DNA of 64,000 nucleotides, from NCBI RefSeq assembly GCF_002736205.1, contig NZ_CP024091.1, positions 4,275,555 to 4,339,554 of the forward strand, written 5' to 3'. The stretch's first letter is position 1, and each line of letters starts with the position of its first letter. Source of the DNA: Pedobacter ginsengisoli (GTDB lineage Bacteria > Bacteroidota > Bacteroidia > Sphingobacteriales > Sphingobacteriaceae). The translations under genes and the position numbers were made by a program. The notes beneath the pieces were generated by a model. The model had not been told where the DNA came from, searched no databases, and saw nothing but the letters and a program-made list of their open reading frames with translations. Below, piece by piece: positions 50,626-58,797 of the stretch.

Positions 50626-50938
50626 TTTGTGTAGTTTTTTTTCTTGTTCATCAGAAAGAAATGTGCCAATTTTATAAAAGGCCCTGCTTTATATCCTTTA
50701 AACATTGGTTACCACCTATTTAAAACTTGTTACAACATTGATTTTTATTGACAAATATTATCTTCAATTTTATAAACCACCCTTCAAATTGTATCTAATT
50801 TGATACAAACAATTTCAATAAACACATCTCCAAAACAATAGCATTAAAAAACAAAAATAATTTCACATACTTATTTTTACTTTCGATAATGATTTCTTAT
50901 ACTTACGTTTTATTACATATTTACACCAAATAAAAAGT
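50626..50938. other. Divergent intergenic region before glpK, with inverted repeat
   Basis: 313 bp, very AT-rich, no gene seen. It must contain the promoters of the barrel gene (minus) and glpK (plus). A perfect inverted repeat TTGTATC (50789-50795) / GATACAA (50802-50808), 6-nt spacer, lies 131 bp before the glpK start. TACTTTCG near 50878 is one mismatch from the -7 consensus TAnnTTTG. Confidence 0.5.
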
Positions 50939-52429
50939 ATGAGCACGTACATTCTATCTTTTGACCAGGGAACTACAAGTTCGCGGGCAATTGTTTTTGA
51001 TAAAGAAGGGAGCATTATTTCAATTGCACAAAGAGAGTTTCAGCAAATTTACCCGCAACCAGGATGGGTAGAACACAATGCTACCGAAATCTGGTCCAGT
51101 CAGGTTGCAGTAGCTACAGAGGCTATCATAAAAGCCAGCATCACTCCTCATGATATTGCAGCTATTGGCATTACAAATCAGCGTGAAACAACCGTACTTT
51201 GGGATAAAAAAACAGGCGAGCCTTTACACAACGCAATTGTTTGGCAAGACAGACGCACATCTGCTTACTGTGATGAATTAAAAGTGCAAGGCTTGGGTAA
51301 AAGTGTACAGGAAAAAACAGGGCTTATTATAGATGCCTACTTTTCGGCAACAAAAATCAGATGGATATTAGATAATGTGCCCGGAGCAAGAGAGAAAGCT
51401 GAAGCGGGAGAGATTGCATTTGGGACTATAGATACCTGGCTAATATGGAAATTAACAGATGGCAGAGTACATGTTACTGATGTAACCAATGCTTCTAGAA
51501 CAATGATATATAATATTCACAGCCTGGACTGGGATCAGGAGCTACTGGACCTTTTTAATATCCCTCGCAGTATACTTCCTGAAGTAAAATCATCAAGTGA
51601 AGTATACGGAGAAACTACAGGCAACGTGCTGGCAGCTAAAATACCTATTGCCGGTATAGCCGGCGACCAGCAAGCCGCGCTGTTTGGACAAATGTGTACA
51701 GAGCTTGGGATGGTTAAAAACACTTATGGTACAGGCTGCTTTATGCTGATGAACATTGGAGACAAACCTATTGTATCGCAAAACAACCTGGTAACTACTA
51801 TAGCCTGGAAAATAAATGGTAAAGTTCAATATGCTTTAGAAGGCAGTATATTTATAGGCGGAGCTGTTGTACAATGGCTAAGAGATGGATTAGGCTTAAT
51901 TGCCACATCGGCAGATGTTGAAGAACTGGCTCTAAGAGAAACTGACACCGGTGGCGTGTACCTTGTTCCAGCCTTTGCCGGTCTTGGAGCTCCGCACTGG
52001 AATCAGGATGCCAGGGGTACCATTACCGGAATTACCAGAGGCACCAATGCATCTCACCTAGCCAGGGCAGCTATTGAAAGTATCGCTTTCCAGACAATGG
52101 AGGTTTTAAAGGCTATGGAAGCAGATTCAGGCCTTAGAATTAAGGAACTAAGAGTAGATGGAGGTGCAACTGCCAACGATATACTGATGCAATTTCAGGC
52201 TGATGTGCTTGAAACCACAGTAATCAGACCGCAGGTTACAGAAGTTACCGCCTTGGGTGCGGCCTATCTGGCTGGCCTTGCTGTTGGCTACTGGGCAAGC
52301 ATGGATGACATTAGTGGCCAGTGGAAAATTGACAAAAGTTTTAAAGCCGGAGAGGCTAAAAATATAGAAGAGCGTATAAAAGGATGGAATAGAGCTGTAA
52401 AAGCGGCCAAAGCATACGCAGAAAATTAA
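50939..52429 (+). CDS. glpK: Glycerol kinase
   Basis: 496-residue FGGY-family kinase making sn-glycerol 3-phosphate from glycerol and ATP. Seen: YILSFDQGTTSSRAIVFD (phosphate 1 loop), FQQIYPQPGWVEHN, AIGITNQRETTVLWDKKTGEPLHNAIVWQDRRT, LIIDAYFSATKIRWILDNV, FGTIDTWLIWKLT, GIAGDQQAALFGQMC, MVKNTYGTGCFML, and the FGGY signature region RDGMN-like ELRVDGGATANDILMQFQADVL. Length is normal. It is followed after 32 bp by the glycerol facilitator gene, forming a glpKF operon for glycerol use. No glycerol-3-phosphate dehydrogenase or glp regulator lies nearby. Confidence 0.97.
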   Translation: MSTYILSFDQGTTSSRAIVFDKEGSIISIAQREFQQIYPQPGWVEHNATEIWSSQVAVATEAIIKASITPHDIAAIGITNQRETTVLWDKKTGEPLHNAIVWQDRRTSAYCDELKVQGLGKSVQEKTGLIIDAYFSATKIRWILDNVPGAREKAEAGEIAFGTIDTWLIWKLTDGRVHVTDVTNASRTMIYNIHSLDWDQELLDLFNIPRSILPEVKSSSEVYGETTGNVLAAKIPIAGIAGDQQAALFGQMCTELGMVKNTYGTGCFMLMNIGDKPIVSQNNLVTTIAWKINGKVQYALEGSIFIGGAVVQWLRDGLGLIATSADVEELALRETDTGGVYLVPAFAGLGAPHWNQDARGTITGITRGTNASHLARAAIESIAFQTMEVLKAMEADSGLRIKELRVDGGATANDILMQFQADVLETTVIRPQVTEVTALGAAYLAGLAVGYWASMDDISGQWKIDKSFKAGEAKNIEERIKGWNRAVKAAKAYAEN

Positions 52430-52461
52430 CCAAACTAATAACTTATTTAAATCTAATCAGC

Positions 52462-53193
52462 ATGTCTGCATTTTCAGCCGAAATCCTCGGTACTATGTTT
52501 ATGATTTTATTGGGCAATGGTGTTGTTGCCAATGTTGTTTTAACCGGAACTAAAGGAAATAATGGTGGATGGATTGTAATTACCACAGCCTGGGCACTTG
52601 CCGTATTTGTAGGTGTTGTAATAGCCGGGCCATACAGTGGAGCTCATCTTAATCCTGCTGTAACAATTGGCCTGGCGGCTGCCGGAAAGTTTAGCTGGGC
52701 AGACGCCCCCGCCTACATTGCCGCTCAATTTATCGGTGCAATGCTTGGATCCTTTTTGGTCTGGCTCTTGTTTAAAGATTTTTACAAAGGAACAGAAGAC
52801 AAAGGCGCAAAACAGGCTACTTTTTTTACTGCCCCTGCCATTCCAAATACTGTTTCGAATTTGATAAGTGAAATAATAGGCACATTTGTACTGATTTTTG
52901 TAATATTCCATTTTACTGATGCCTCATTCGGTTCTGATAAATCTCCGATAGGCCTGGGTTCCGTTGGTGCCCTACCTGTAACCTTTCTGGTATGGGTTAT
53001 AGGTCTATCATTAGGCGGAACAACAGGATATGCCATTAATCCGGCAAGAGATCTTGGTCCTAGAATTATGCATGCCATACTTCCAGTTGCCGGCAAAGGC
53101 GGCAACAACTGGAGTTATGCGTGGATACCCGTAATAGGCCCAATTGTTGGAAGCGTGCTGGCGGCTTTGCTATATTTTTGCATAAAAATTTAA
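52462..53193 (+). CDS. glpF: Glycerol uptake facilitator (aquaglyceroporin)
   Basis: 243-residue inner-membrane channel of the MIP family, with six helices and two half-helices carrying the NPA motifs: GAHLNPAVTIG (about residue 66) and GYAINPARDLGPR (about 195). The Asp after the second motif (NPARD) is the aquaglyceroporin signature favouring glycerol over water. Hydrophobic segments such as FMILLGNGVVANVVL and FLVWVIGLSLGG fit. Co-transcribed with glpK, so imported glycerol is trapped by phosphorylation. Confidence 0.96.
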   Translation: MSAFSAEILGTMFMILLGNGVVANVVLTGTKGNNGGWIVITTAWALAVFVGVVIAGPYSGAHLNPAVTIGLAAAGKFSWADAPAYIAAQFIGAMLGSFLVWLLFKDFYKGTEDKGAKQATFFTAPAIPNTVSNLISEIIGTFVLIFVIFHFTDASFGSDKSPIGLGSVGALPVTFLVWVIGLSLGGTTGYAINPARDLGPRIMHAILPVAGKGGNNWSYAWIPVIGPIVGSVLAALLYFCIKI

Positions 53194-53279
53194 TACTCAT
53201 TTTGGCTATTAAGAGTATTTCAGGTCTAGTTTAACAATGGCTGTTAATTCAGCCCCATGAGTCTCTCAAATGACAAAAG

Positions 53280-53329
53280 GTCGTTCAGAGTCGTTTCAAA
53301 GCCGGTAAAAGAGTCGTTGGGCAGTCGTT
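53280..53329. repeat. Four GTCGTT repeats in the glpF / serine hydrolase gap
   Basis: GTCGTT occurs at 53280, 53290, 53313 and 53324, that is in two pairs spaced 10 and 11 bp, about one DNA turn. It lies in a 211-bp region between convergent genes. Could be protein-binding sites; no further support. No clear terminator hairpin was seen in the same gap. Confidence 0.45.
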
Positions 53330-53404
53330 TAAAAAATACAGCAAACCTAGCCTCTTTGAGGGTAATTGATATTGATTTTATGTGGCGGATTTCTATTGGA
53401 ACTT

Positions 53405-54922
53405 CTATTTAAGTAGTTGCTCAAGTGCTGCTTGGCCACCTGTGTTCTGATGGTTTAATTCAATAGATTTCTTGTACATCTCAATAGCTTCCTGCTTCTT
53501 TCCTGCAAAGGCCAATGCTTCGCCATAACTATCGTAGGTATTAAAGCTTAGTGGAAATAGGAGTACATTAAGTTTTAATACCTCCAGGGCCTCAGAAACG
53601 TGGCCAGGTGTTTTCCCCGCGTAAAGTAACTGCAAGCCGAGTTCATTCATTTCATCTTCATTTAAAGAATAATGCAGACTGTCTGATTTGAGCGCGCATA
53701 ATTTTATGAAAGCATTATCAATACCCCTCTCAGTTAAAGCAATGACATAGTCGCGCGTAAGGCTTTTCCGTAATGTTTCCGTAGGCCGGGCATTTAGTAT
53801 TTTAAGAATGTTCTTTCCAATATTAAAGACGTTTGGGCTGAAAGTATTGTCGAATAGAATAAAACTTTGTTTACGGGAAATATTCCGAACAAACATACAG
53901 ATAGCTCCCGGCACACCACCTGTATGAAAAACAATTTTACCAAGGGTGGTATCTTGCAGTACATACCATCCAAGACCATAGACTGCCTTACCTAAAGCAC
54001 TTTCAGTAATGTTGGGCATACCTAAGTTTAATTGACTAACAGCAAGGGCTTCGTTAAGACTTTCTGATTTTAACAGCTTGGTTCCATACAATGCCTGGTC
54101 GAATCTGATCATATCAGTCGTGGTACTGTATATGTTCCCCTGCCCCAATAATCCGTTCAGATTATAAGTCCTCCATTTCACTTTCTTAATGCTATCTGCA
54201 TCAATAGGTACTGTATTAATAAACAGTGGATAATCATGATTTATAGCCTGTTTTAATGGTTTGATATGTTTACTTGTGTAAAAATAAGTCTCTGACATCC
54301 CAGCAGGCTGGAAGACTTTTTTAGCTACATATACTTCAAAAGATGAGCCTGAAACCTTTTCGACAAGTAATGCGAGTAAGCAAAAGTTTAAATTAGAATA
54401 TTGCCACTTTTCACCCGGGTTAAATATTAAAGATTGATTTAAGCTTTTCAGAAGTGGAATGATATCTCCATTATTAAAAACCTTTTCGGGTTGTTTAGCA
54501 ACTGCTGATTCGAAAACATTGTAGTCTGGCAAACCTGAAGTATGCGATAGAAGCTGACGTACGGTGATATTAGGATAAGGAAATTCTGGGAAATATTTAA
54601 TAAAACGGTCATCCAATTTAAATTTGCCTCTATCCCTCAATTGCAATATGGCTATTGAGGTAAATATTTTTGATACAGACCCTAATGCAAAGCTAGTTGT
54701 TTTGGTATTTGACTGACCCCGTGCAAAATCGGAATATCCGAATGATGATTTATAGATGGTGTTGTTATTAACCGTAATTTGGGCAGCGCCATTTAACATT
54801 TTATATTCAGATATAACCTGAAATAAACTATCAATGCGCTTTGAAATAACCTGTTCTTGAGAGAAAGCCATGGATGGGATTAGCATGTAAGCTAAGGCGA
54901 GATTTTTTACAATATTTTTCAT
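53405..54922 (-). CDS. Exported serine beta-lactamase-like hydrolase with TPR tail
   Basis: 505 residues. Signal peptide (MKNIVKNLALAYMLIPSMAFS), then a class C beta-lactamase/DD-peptidase-like domain: SVSK (Ser82-x-x-Lys85) in FALGSVSKIFTS, the Tyr-x-Asn motif in WQYSNLNFCLLALLVEKVSG, and HTGG in VFHTGGVPGAI in place of KTG. All three active-site motifs are present, so an esterase, peptidase or beta-lactamase-like activity is expected. The C-terminal about 80 residues form TPR-like helices (AFAGKKQEAIEMYKKSIELNHQNTGGQAALEQLL). It is divergent from a membrane-anchored winged-helix regulator 103 bp away, the likely controller. Confidence 0.9.
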   Translation of the reverse strand: MKNIVKNLALAYMLIPSMAFSQEQVISKRIDSLFQVISEYKMLNGAAQITVNNNTIYKSSFGYSDFARGQSNTKTTSFALGSVSKIFTSIAILQLRDRGKFKLDDRFIKYFPEFPYPNITVRQLLSHTSGLPDYNVFESAVAKQPEKVFNNGDIIPLLKSLNQSLIFNPGEKWQYSNLNFCLLALLVEKVSGSSFEVYVAKKVFQPAGMSETYFYTSKHIKPLKQAINHDYPLFINTVPIDADSIKKVKWRTYNLNGLLGQGNIYSTTTDMIRFDQALYGTKLLKSESLNEALAVSQLNLGMPNITESALGKAVYGLGWYVLQDTTLGKIVFHTGGVPGAICMFVRNISRKQSFILFDNTFSPNVFNIGKNILKILNARPTETLRKSLTRDYVIALTERGIDNAFIKLCALKSDSLHYSLNEDEMNELGLQLLYAGKTPGHVSEALEVLKLNVLLFPLSFNTYDSYGEALAFAGKKQEAIEMYKKSIELNHQNTGGQAALEQLLK

Positions 54923-55025
54923 GTCAAAAGTTTGTTCAAAACTAAGGCTGTAAATAGAACAGAGACATATATAAAAACTTTAGAAAACCTTTAGAAAAGC
55001 TTATTTTTAACTTTACAAGTTAATT

Positions 55026-55541
55026 ATGGTAATAAATAAGCATTTTACTATAAATGCTTCGCGAAATGAAGTATTGGATAACAGGACGGAAAAATCTGTT
55101 AGACTGGAACCCTGGTTGATGAAACTGTTATGCCTTCTCATTGAAAATCATGGAGAGATTGTTGAACGTAGTTTTATTATCAAACAACTCTGGAATGATT
55201 ATCCCGGAGCAGGTGAGGGCTTAAATCAAGCCATATCAGGATTGAGAAAATTACTGGAGGACGATCAGAAAAAGATCATCGAAACACTTCCTAAAACCGG
55301 ATATTGTTTCCATGGAATTATTGAAGATATTCCTATTAAACATCAGGCCAGATCGCTTAAGGCAACATATATCATGGCGGGGATTCTAACGGTTATCGCT
55401 ATTTTATTTCTTGTGAGATATTACCAATCAACGGAAGCATCAATTTCTGACCGATTATCTAGAAAGGAAGCACGCGATATTTCTAAAATTGACTCCATCC
55501 ATCAGGCAGAAAGATTAAAAGCTCCTAAGAATAGGAAGTAA
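55026..55541 (+). CDS. Membrane-anchored winged-helix regulator (CadC/OmpR-type DNA-binding domain)
   Basis: 171 residues. Residues 1-100 are an OmpR/PhoB-type winged helix: LEPWLMKLLCLLIENHGEIVERSFIIKQLWNDYPGAGEGLNQAISGLRKLLEDDQKKIIETLPKTGYCFHG. A single hydrophobic helix follows (YIMAGILTVIAILFLVRYY, about 115-133), then only about 38 charged residues outside. The layout is that of CadC/ToxR-type one-component regulators, in which DNA binding is cytoplasmic and sensing happens across the membrane; here the outer domain is unusually short. It is divergent from the serine hydrolase and 37 bp before the DUF1826 gene. Confidence 0.85.
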   Translation: MVINKHFTINASRNEVLDNRTEKSVRLEPWLMKLLCLLIENHGEIVERSFIIKQLWNDYPGAGEGLNQAISGLRKLLEDDQKKIIETLPKTGYCFHGIIEDIPIKHQARSLKATYIMAGILTVIAILFLVRYYQSTEASISDRLSRKEARDISKIDSIHQAERLKAPKNRK

Positions 55542-55578
55542 ATGTAGGATTTAGATAATTAGAGACTTTCAAAAACAG

Positions 55579-56277
55579 ATGAACAATAAATTTTCGGACA
55601 AGCACCAAATTAGAGTAGTTTCTACTTTTTCTGAACTTGTAAATACCGATTTCAAAGGTATTACGAACGCTATTTGCTGGTATAGAGATTTGGCCGGAGA
55701 TTTTAAGGAAGTGGTATCTAAACTTCAATTTGAACAAGATATTACAGAAGTTTGCCCCGAGCAGCTTTTAGCGCTTCAACTTTCCGAAAAAGGGCATTTA
55801 GCACGGCAAATTATTTTAAATGATTTGCAATTATTAACCGATTTTGGGGCTTCTCCTTCACTCAATCTGATCAAAAGTTACCCACGGGACGATGCGTTCG
55901 ATTTTATTCCAACAGATGTATATTCTTATCATGTGGATCGCTCAGCCATTGCAACGGATACTTTTTTATGTACCTATTATGGCGCTGTTAGCGAAATCTT
56001 ACCCAATGATCAGGCTGAACAAAAAATACTCATCCCGGAGATTAGGGAAAAGCTTAAAGAATTACATGAAGGTTCAGACGTGGAATTTGAAAGCTTTTTG
56101 GAGGAATATTATTTTGACCTGCATTATCAACCTAAAGCCAACGCTAAGCCCATAAATTTAGGATTAGGCCATATTTGGAGATTAGCAGTAGACCATCCTC
56201 AGCAGAAGGTTTTACCCTGTGTTCATCGGGCACCAGAAGAAAAAGAAGATGAATATCGATTGCTTCTGATTTGTTGA
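55579..56277 (+). CDS. DUF1826-like protein
   Basis: 232 residues, no signal peptide or membrane helix. Pattern resembles the DUF1826 family: NAICWYRDLAGDFKEVV near the start, LLTDFGASPSLNLIK, the central FIPTDVYSYHVDRSAIATDTFLCTYYGAVSEILPND, and near the end GLGHIWRLAV and VLPCVHRAPEEKEDEYRLLLIC. Family members are uncharacterised; in proteobacteria some sit beside COG0523 zinc-metallochaperone genes, but none is visible here. His, Cys and Asp residues in HVD, CTYYGA and CVHRAP may be functional. The assignment is by memory of the family pattern. Confidence 0.65.
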   Translation: MNNKFSDKHQIRVVSTFSELVNTDFKGITNAICWYRDLAGDFKEVVSKLQFEQDITEVCPEQLLALQLSEKGHLARQIILNDLQLLTDFGASPSLNLIKSYPRDDAFDFIPTDVYSYHVDRSAIATDTFLCTYYGAVSEILPNDQAEQKILIPEIREKLKELHEGSDVEFESFLEEYYFDLHYQPKANAKPINLGLGHIWRLAVDHPQQKVLPCVHRAPEEKEDEYRLLLIC

Positions 56278-56529
56278 TTAGGGTGCATGTTTCGGCAAAT
56301 ATAGCCACTCATTCCACATTTAAACTGACATCCTATTTCGCGTTTCAAACTTGCCCCCGTCTTTCGGTGCAAAGTGGCCGATTTGGGCTTTAAGAGCCAC
56401 TTCTCATCTTTGATCTTCTTTATTTAGCACAGGTACTGGAGCAAATTAAAAGCCTTCAGGTGCTCATCAGACGGCGAGATGTATGGTTGGTCAGAGCGGA
56501 AGAATGGGTGGATTAAGGTGAGGGGTTAC

Positions 56530-56690
56530 AATTATAAATAGCCATTTCGTATATAATTATTACAATTATGGCTATTTATGATTTTTTATAAACAGCCATT
56601 TTATATATATTTATTATAATTATGGCTATTTATAATTATAATATTTGGCCAAAACATTATATTTGAGGAGAGTTTTGGCTATTTATAGTT
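56530..56690 (+). repeat. AT-rich repeats with 53-54-bp period upstream of the AAA+ ATPase
   Basis: GGCTATTTAT occurs at 56570, 56624 and 56677 (period 54 and 53 bp). An inverted copy ATAAATAGCC starts near 56533, and a variant ATAAACAGCC near 56588, so units are also partly palindromic. The last copy lies 34 bp before the Shine-Dalgarno of the ATPase gene. Likely operator, promoter or structured leader. Confidence 0.7.
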
Positions 56691-56710
56691 TTATGTAGCT
56701 GTTTAACAAC

Positions 56711-56715
56711 GGAGG
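56711..56715 (+). promoter_or_regulatory. Strong Shine-Dalgarno of the AAA+ ATPase gene
   Basis: GGAGG five bases before the TTG start at 56721. Other genes in the window lack such a sequence, so it both fixes the unusual start codon and hints at a foreign origin. Confidence 0.7.
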
Positions 56716-56720
56716 TAAAA

Positions 56721-58154
56721 TTGGAAGCATTAATAGGAAGGACAGTAGAGGCAAAAATATTATCAGAGGCACTTGAATCGGACTCACCGGAACTGATAGC
56801 GATACTGGGTAGACGAAGAGTTGGAAAGACATTCCTGATCCGGTCCACCTACCGTAAACAGCTATTATTTGAACTCTCGGGCGCAGATGACGCCAGTATG
56901 GGCGAACAGCTATTGAACTTTAGTAAGGCGATGGGAAGTGCCCTAGGGCTTCCAATGCCTATCGCCGCGCCGAGGAACTGGACGGAGGCTTTTTGGACAT
57001 TGCAGGAATTTTTAGCCCCAATCGTGAAAAAGAAAAAGGCGGTTGTCTTCTTTGACGAGTTTCCTTGGCTCAGTTCCCGTAAATCTGGTTTTCTATCCGC
57101 TTTTGGACATTTTTGGAACCAGTGGGGCTCACAGCAAGCGAATCTTAAGGTGGTGATCTGTGGTTCGGCGGCATCTTGGATGATCAAGAATGTAGTCAAC
57201 AATAAGGGAGGCCTGCACAACAGGCTGACAAAGAAAATACGCCTGCTCCCCTTTACCCTATATGAGACGGAGCTGTTCCTGAAAAGTAAAGGTGTCAACC
57301 TGGACCGCTATCAGATACTGACCATCTACATGGCAATGGGCGGAATACCCCATTACCTAAAAGAAATCAAAAGGGGCGAGAGCGCGGCGCAGTGCATCGA
57401 CAGATTATTTTTTGCAAAGGATGGCTCTTTGGCAAATGAATTTCCCAATCTATATAGGTCACTTTTTGAACATGCGGACAGGCATATCTCGGTTGTGCGA
57501 GAGCTTGCGGGCAGGCCATCGGGCATGACCAGAGAGGAGATTATAACAGCCTGCGGCCTTCAGTCCGGAGGCTCAACTACTACACTGCTACAGGAACTGG
57601 TCGAATCGGGGTTTATCTCTGCATATGTGCCTTTTGGAAAGAATGCTAATGAGAGTATATACAAACTGAGCGATGAATATACCCTATTCTACCTGAAGTT
57701 TGTTGAAAATTCCCGAGCGAAGGGAAGCGGAACATGGCTTAAAAAATCTGCCATGCCTACATGGAGGAGCTGGAGTGGATACGCATTCGAGGGCATTTGC
57801 CTGAAGCATGTGAAGAACATCAAAGACGCCCTGGGCATATCAGGTGTATATACGGAGGAATCAGCCTGGAGGCATGCCCCCAAAACAGGCAAAGGCGCAC
57901 AGATCGACCTGTTGCTCAACCGCAGTGATATGGTCATCAGTATCTGTGAGATGAAGTTTTCAAGTTCGGAATTTGTCATCGACAAGGCCTATGCAACTGA
58001 GCTGAGGGAAAAGCTCAACATTTTCAAAAGTGAGAGCAAAACCAAAAAATCCCTGTTTCTGGTGATGGTCAATACGTATGGGCTGAAGAGCAACATCAAT
58101 TCGATAGGGCTCGTACAAAACGAGGTGACCATGGACCATCTGTTTATTCCATAG
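56721..58154 (+). CDS. AAA+ ATPase with DUF234 C-terminal nuclease-like domain
   Basis: 477 residues, TTG start. N-terminal ATPase_2 domain: IGRTVEAKILSEAL, Walker A LGRRRVGKTFLI (about residue 30), Walker B VVFFDEFPWLS (about 110), sensor 1 region VVICGSAASWM, then LPFTLYETELFLK. A winged helix follows (about 255-310). The C-terminal DUF234 region has GAQIDLLLNRSDMVISICEMKFSS, an Asp...Glu-x-Lys pattern like PD-(D/E)XK nucleases. Such proteins are widespread in Bacteroidota and archaea with no settled function; mobile or defence-related roles are suspected. G/C-richer codons than neighbours (by eye), strong Shine-Dalgarno and upstream repeats suggest acquisition. Confidence 0.88.
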   Translation: MEALIGRTVEAKILSEALESDSPELIAILGRRRVGKTFLIRSTYRKQLLFELSGADDASMGEQLLNFSKAMGSALGLPMPIAAPRNWTEAFWTLQEFLAPIVKKKKAVVFFDEFPWLSSRKSGFLSAFGHFWNQWGSQQANLKVVICGSAASWMIKNVVNNKGGLHNRLTKKIRLLPFTLYETELFLKSKGVNLDRYQILTIYMAMGGIPHYLKEIKRGESAAQCIDRLFFAKDGSLANEFPNLYRSLFEHADRHISVVRELAGRPSGMTREEIITACGLQSGGSTTTLLQELVESGFISAYVPFGKNANESIYKLSDEYTLFYLKFVENSRAKGSGTWLKKSAMPTWRSWSGYAFEGICLKHVKNIKDALGISGVYTEESAWRHAPKTGKGAQIDLLLNRSDMVISICEMKFSSSEFVIDKAYATELREKLNIFKSESKTKKSLFLVMVNTYGLKSNINSIGLVQNEVTMDHLFIP

Positions 58155-58164
58155 CCACGATGAT

Positions 58165-58290
58165 ATGACGCAGAAGAAGACAGAAGAACCGCATGTCTGC
58201 CATAAGGCAATGCAACATCTACAGGAACTTTTAAGAATAATCAGGAAAATCTACAAGAATAAGAGGCGTATGGAGGATAGAGAGGATTAA
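58165..58290 (+). CDS. Small basic ORF downstream of the ATPase (hypothetical)
   Basis: 41 codons, ATG 58165 to TAA 58290, beginning 10 bp after the ATPase stop. The predicted peptide is highly charged (MTQKKTEEPHVCHK then a helix HLQELLRIIRKIYKNKRR), with no hydrophobic core. The position suggests co-transcription with the ATPase, but no ribosome-binding site is clear and no family is recognised. It may be chance. Confidence 0.3.
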   Translation: MTQKKTEEPHVCHKAMQHLQELLRIIRKIYKNKRRMEDRED

Positions 58291-58797
58291 TTGCTAAAAA
58301 TATAGAATGCTCAAAATAGCTAATTCAATCAATGAATGAGTATTTCACTTATTTTGCTTTGCAAAATACTCTAGTAGTATATTTAGAGATTAGACTACTA
58401 GGGTATTTCCAATAAATAGCTTTTCCCAGTTTGAAATATTTTAAGGTCTTTAACGAACAAGTAAATCCGGGACAACATAGATAATATGAGAAACACTCGA
58501 CTAAGTTACCGGAAGGATGATTTCAGTCAAATTAATCGCAACAAATTAAATTGAAATCTTCCATCTCACATGAGAAATCTACCAAACTGGATTTTCTCAC
58601 ATTGGATTTATATCTTTTTAGAAAACAAGCTTTGCAAAATGCCGTTCAGGTGCAAAATTATTACTTCATTGAAGACCATAGAAGTTGCCTGAGGTTTTTA
58701 GTAATATTTTCATTATCAAAAAGACTATTTGCCGCAATACCATTTTTTTAATGATTTAAAGAAATTTATAAAAATAATCCGTTATTTTAAGCCTCAT
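58291..58797. other. Intergenic region with two perfect inverted repeats
   Basis: 507 bp, AT-rich, no credible gene. TATTTTGC/GCAAAATA (58350-58357 / 58361-58368, 3-nt loop) is followed at once by CTAGTAGT/ACTACTAG (58371-58378 / 58394-58401, 15-nt loop). The first could end the ATPase transcript, though no T-run follows. The rest shows nothing I recognise; a promoter for the symporter gene must lie here. Confidence 0.45.

Larger units (their letters stand above)
56278..56720. other. Intergenic region: possible mobile-element remnant plus AT-rich repeats
   Basis: 443 bp with no intact gene. 56285-56390 shows three loosely similar 24-27-bp blocks (TTCCACATTTAAACTGACAT; TTCGCGTTTCAAACTTGCCC; TTTCGGTGCAAAGTGGCC), reminiscent of multiple terminal repeats of IS21-type elements. 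The next 130 bp (about 56390-56520) resembles nothing I recognise. From 56530 the DNA turns very AT-rich with the repeats listed separately. Confidence 0.4.

Noticed and set aside
56530..56690. CRISPR array
   Set aside because: The repeated core is only about 10 bp, the intervening sequence is itself similar and AT-rich, only three units exist and no cas gene is present.
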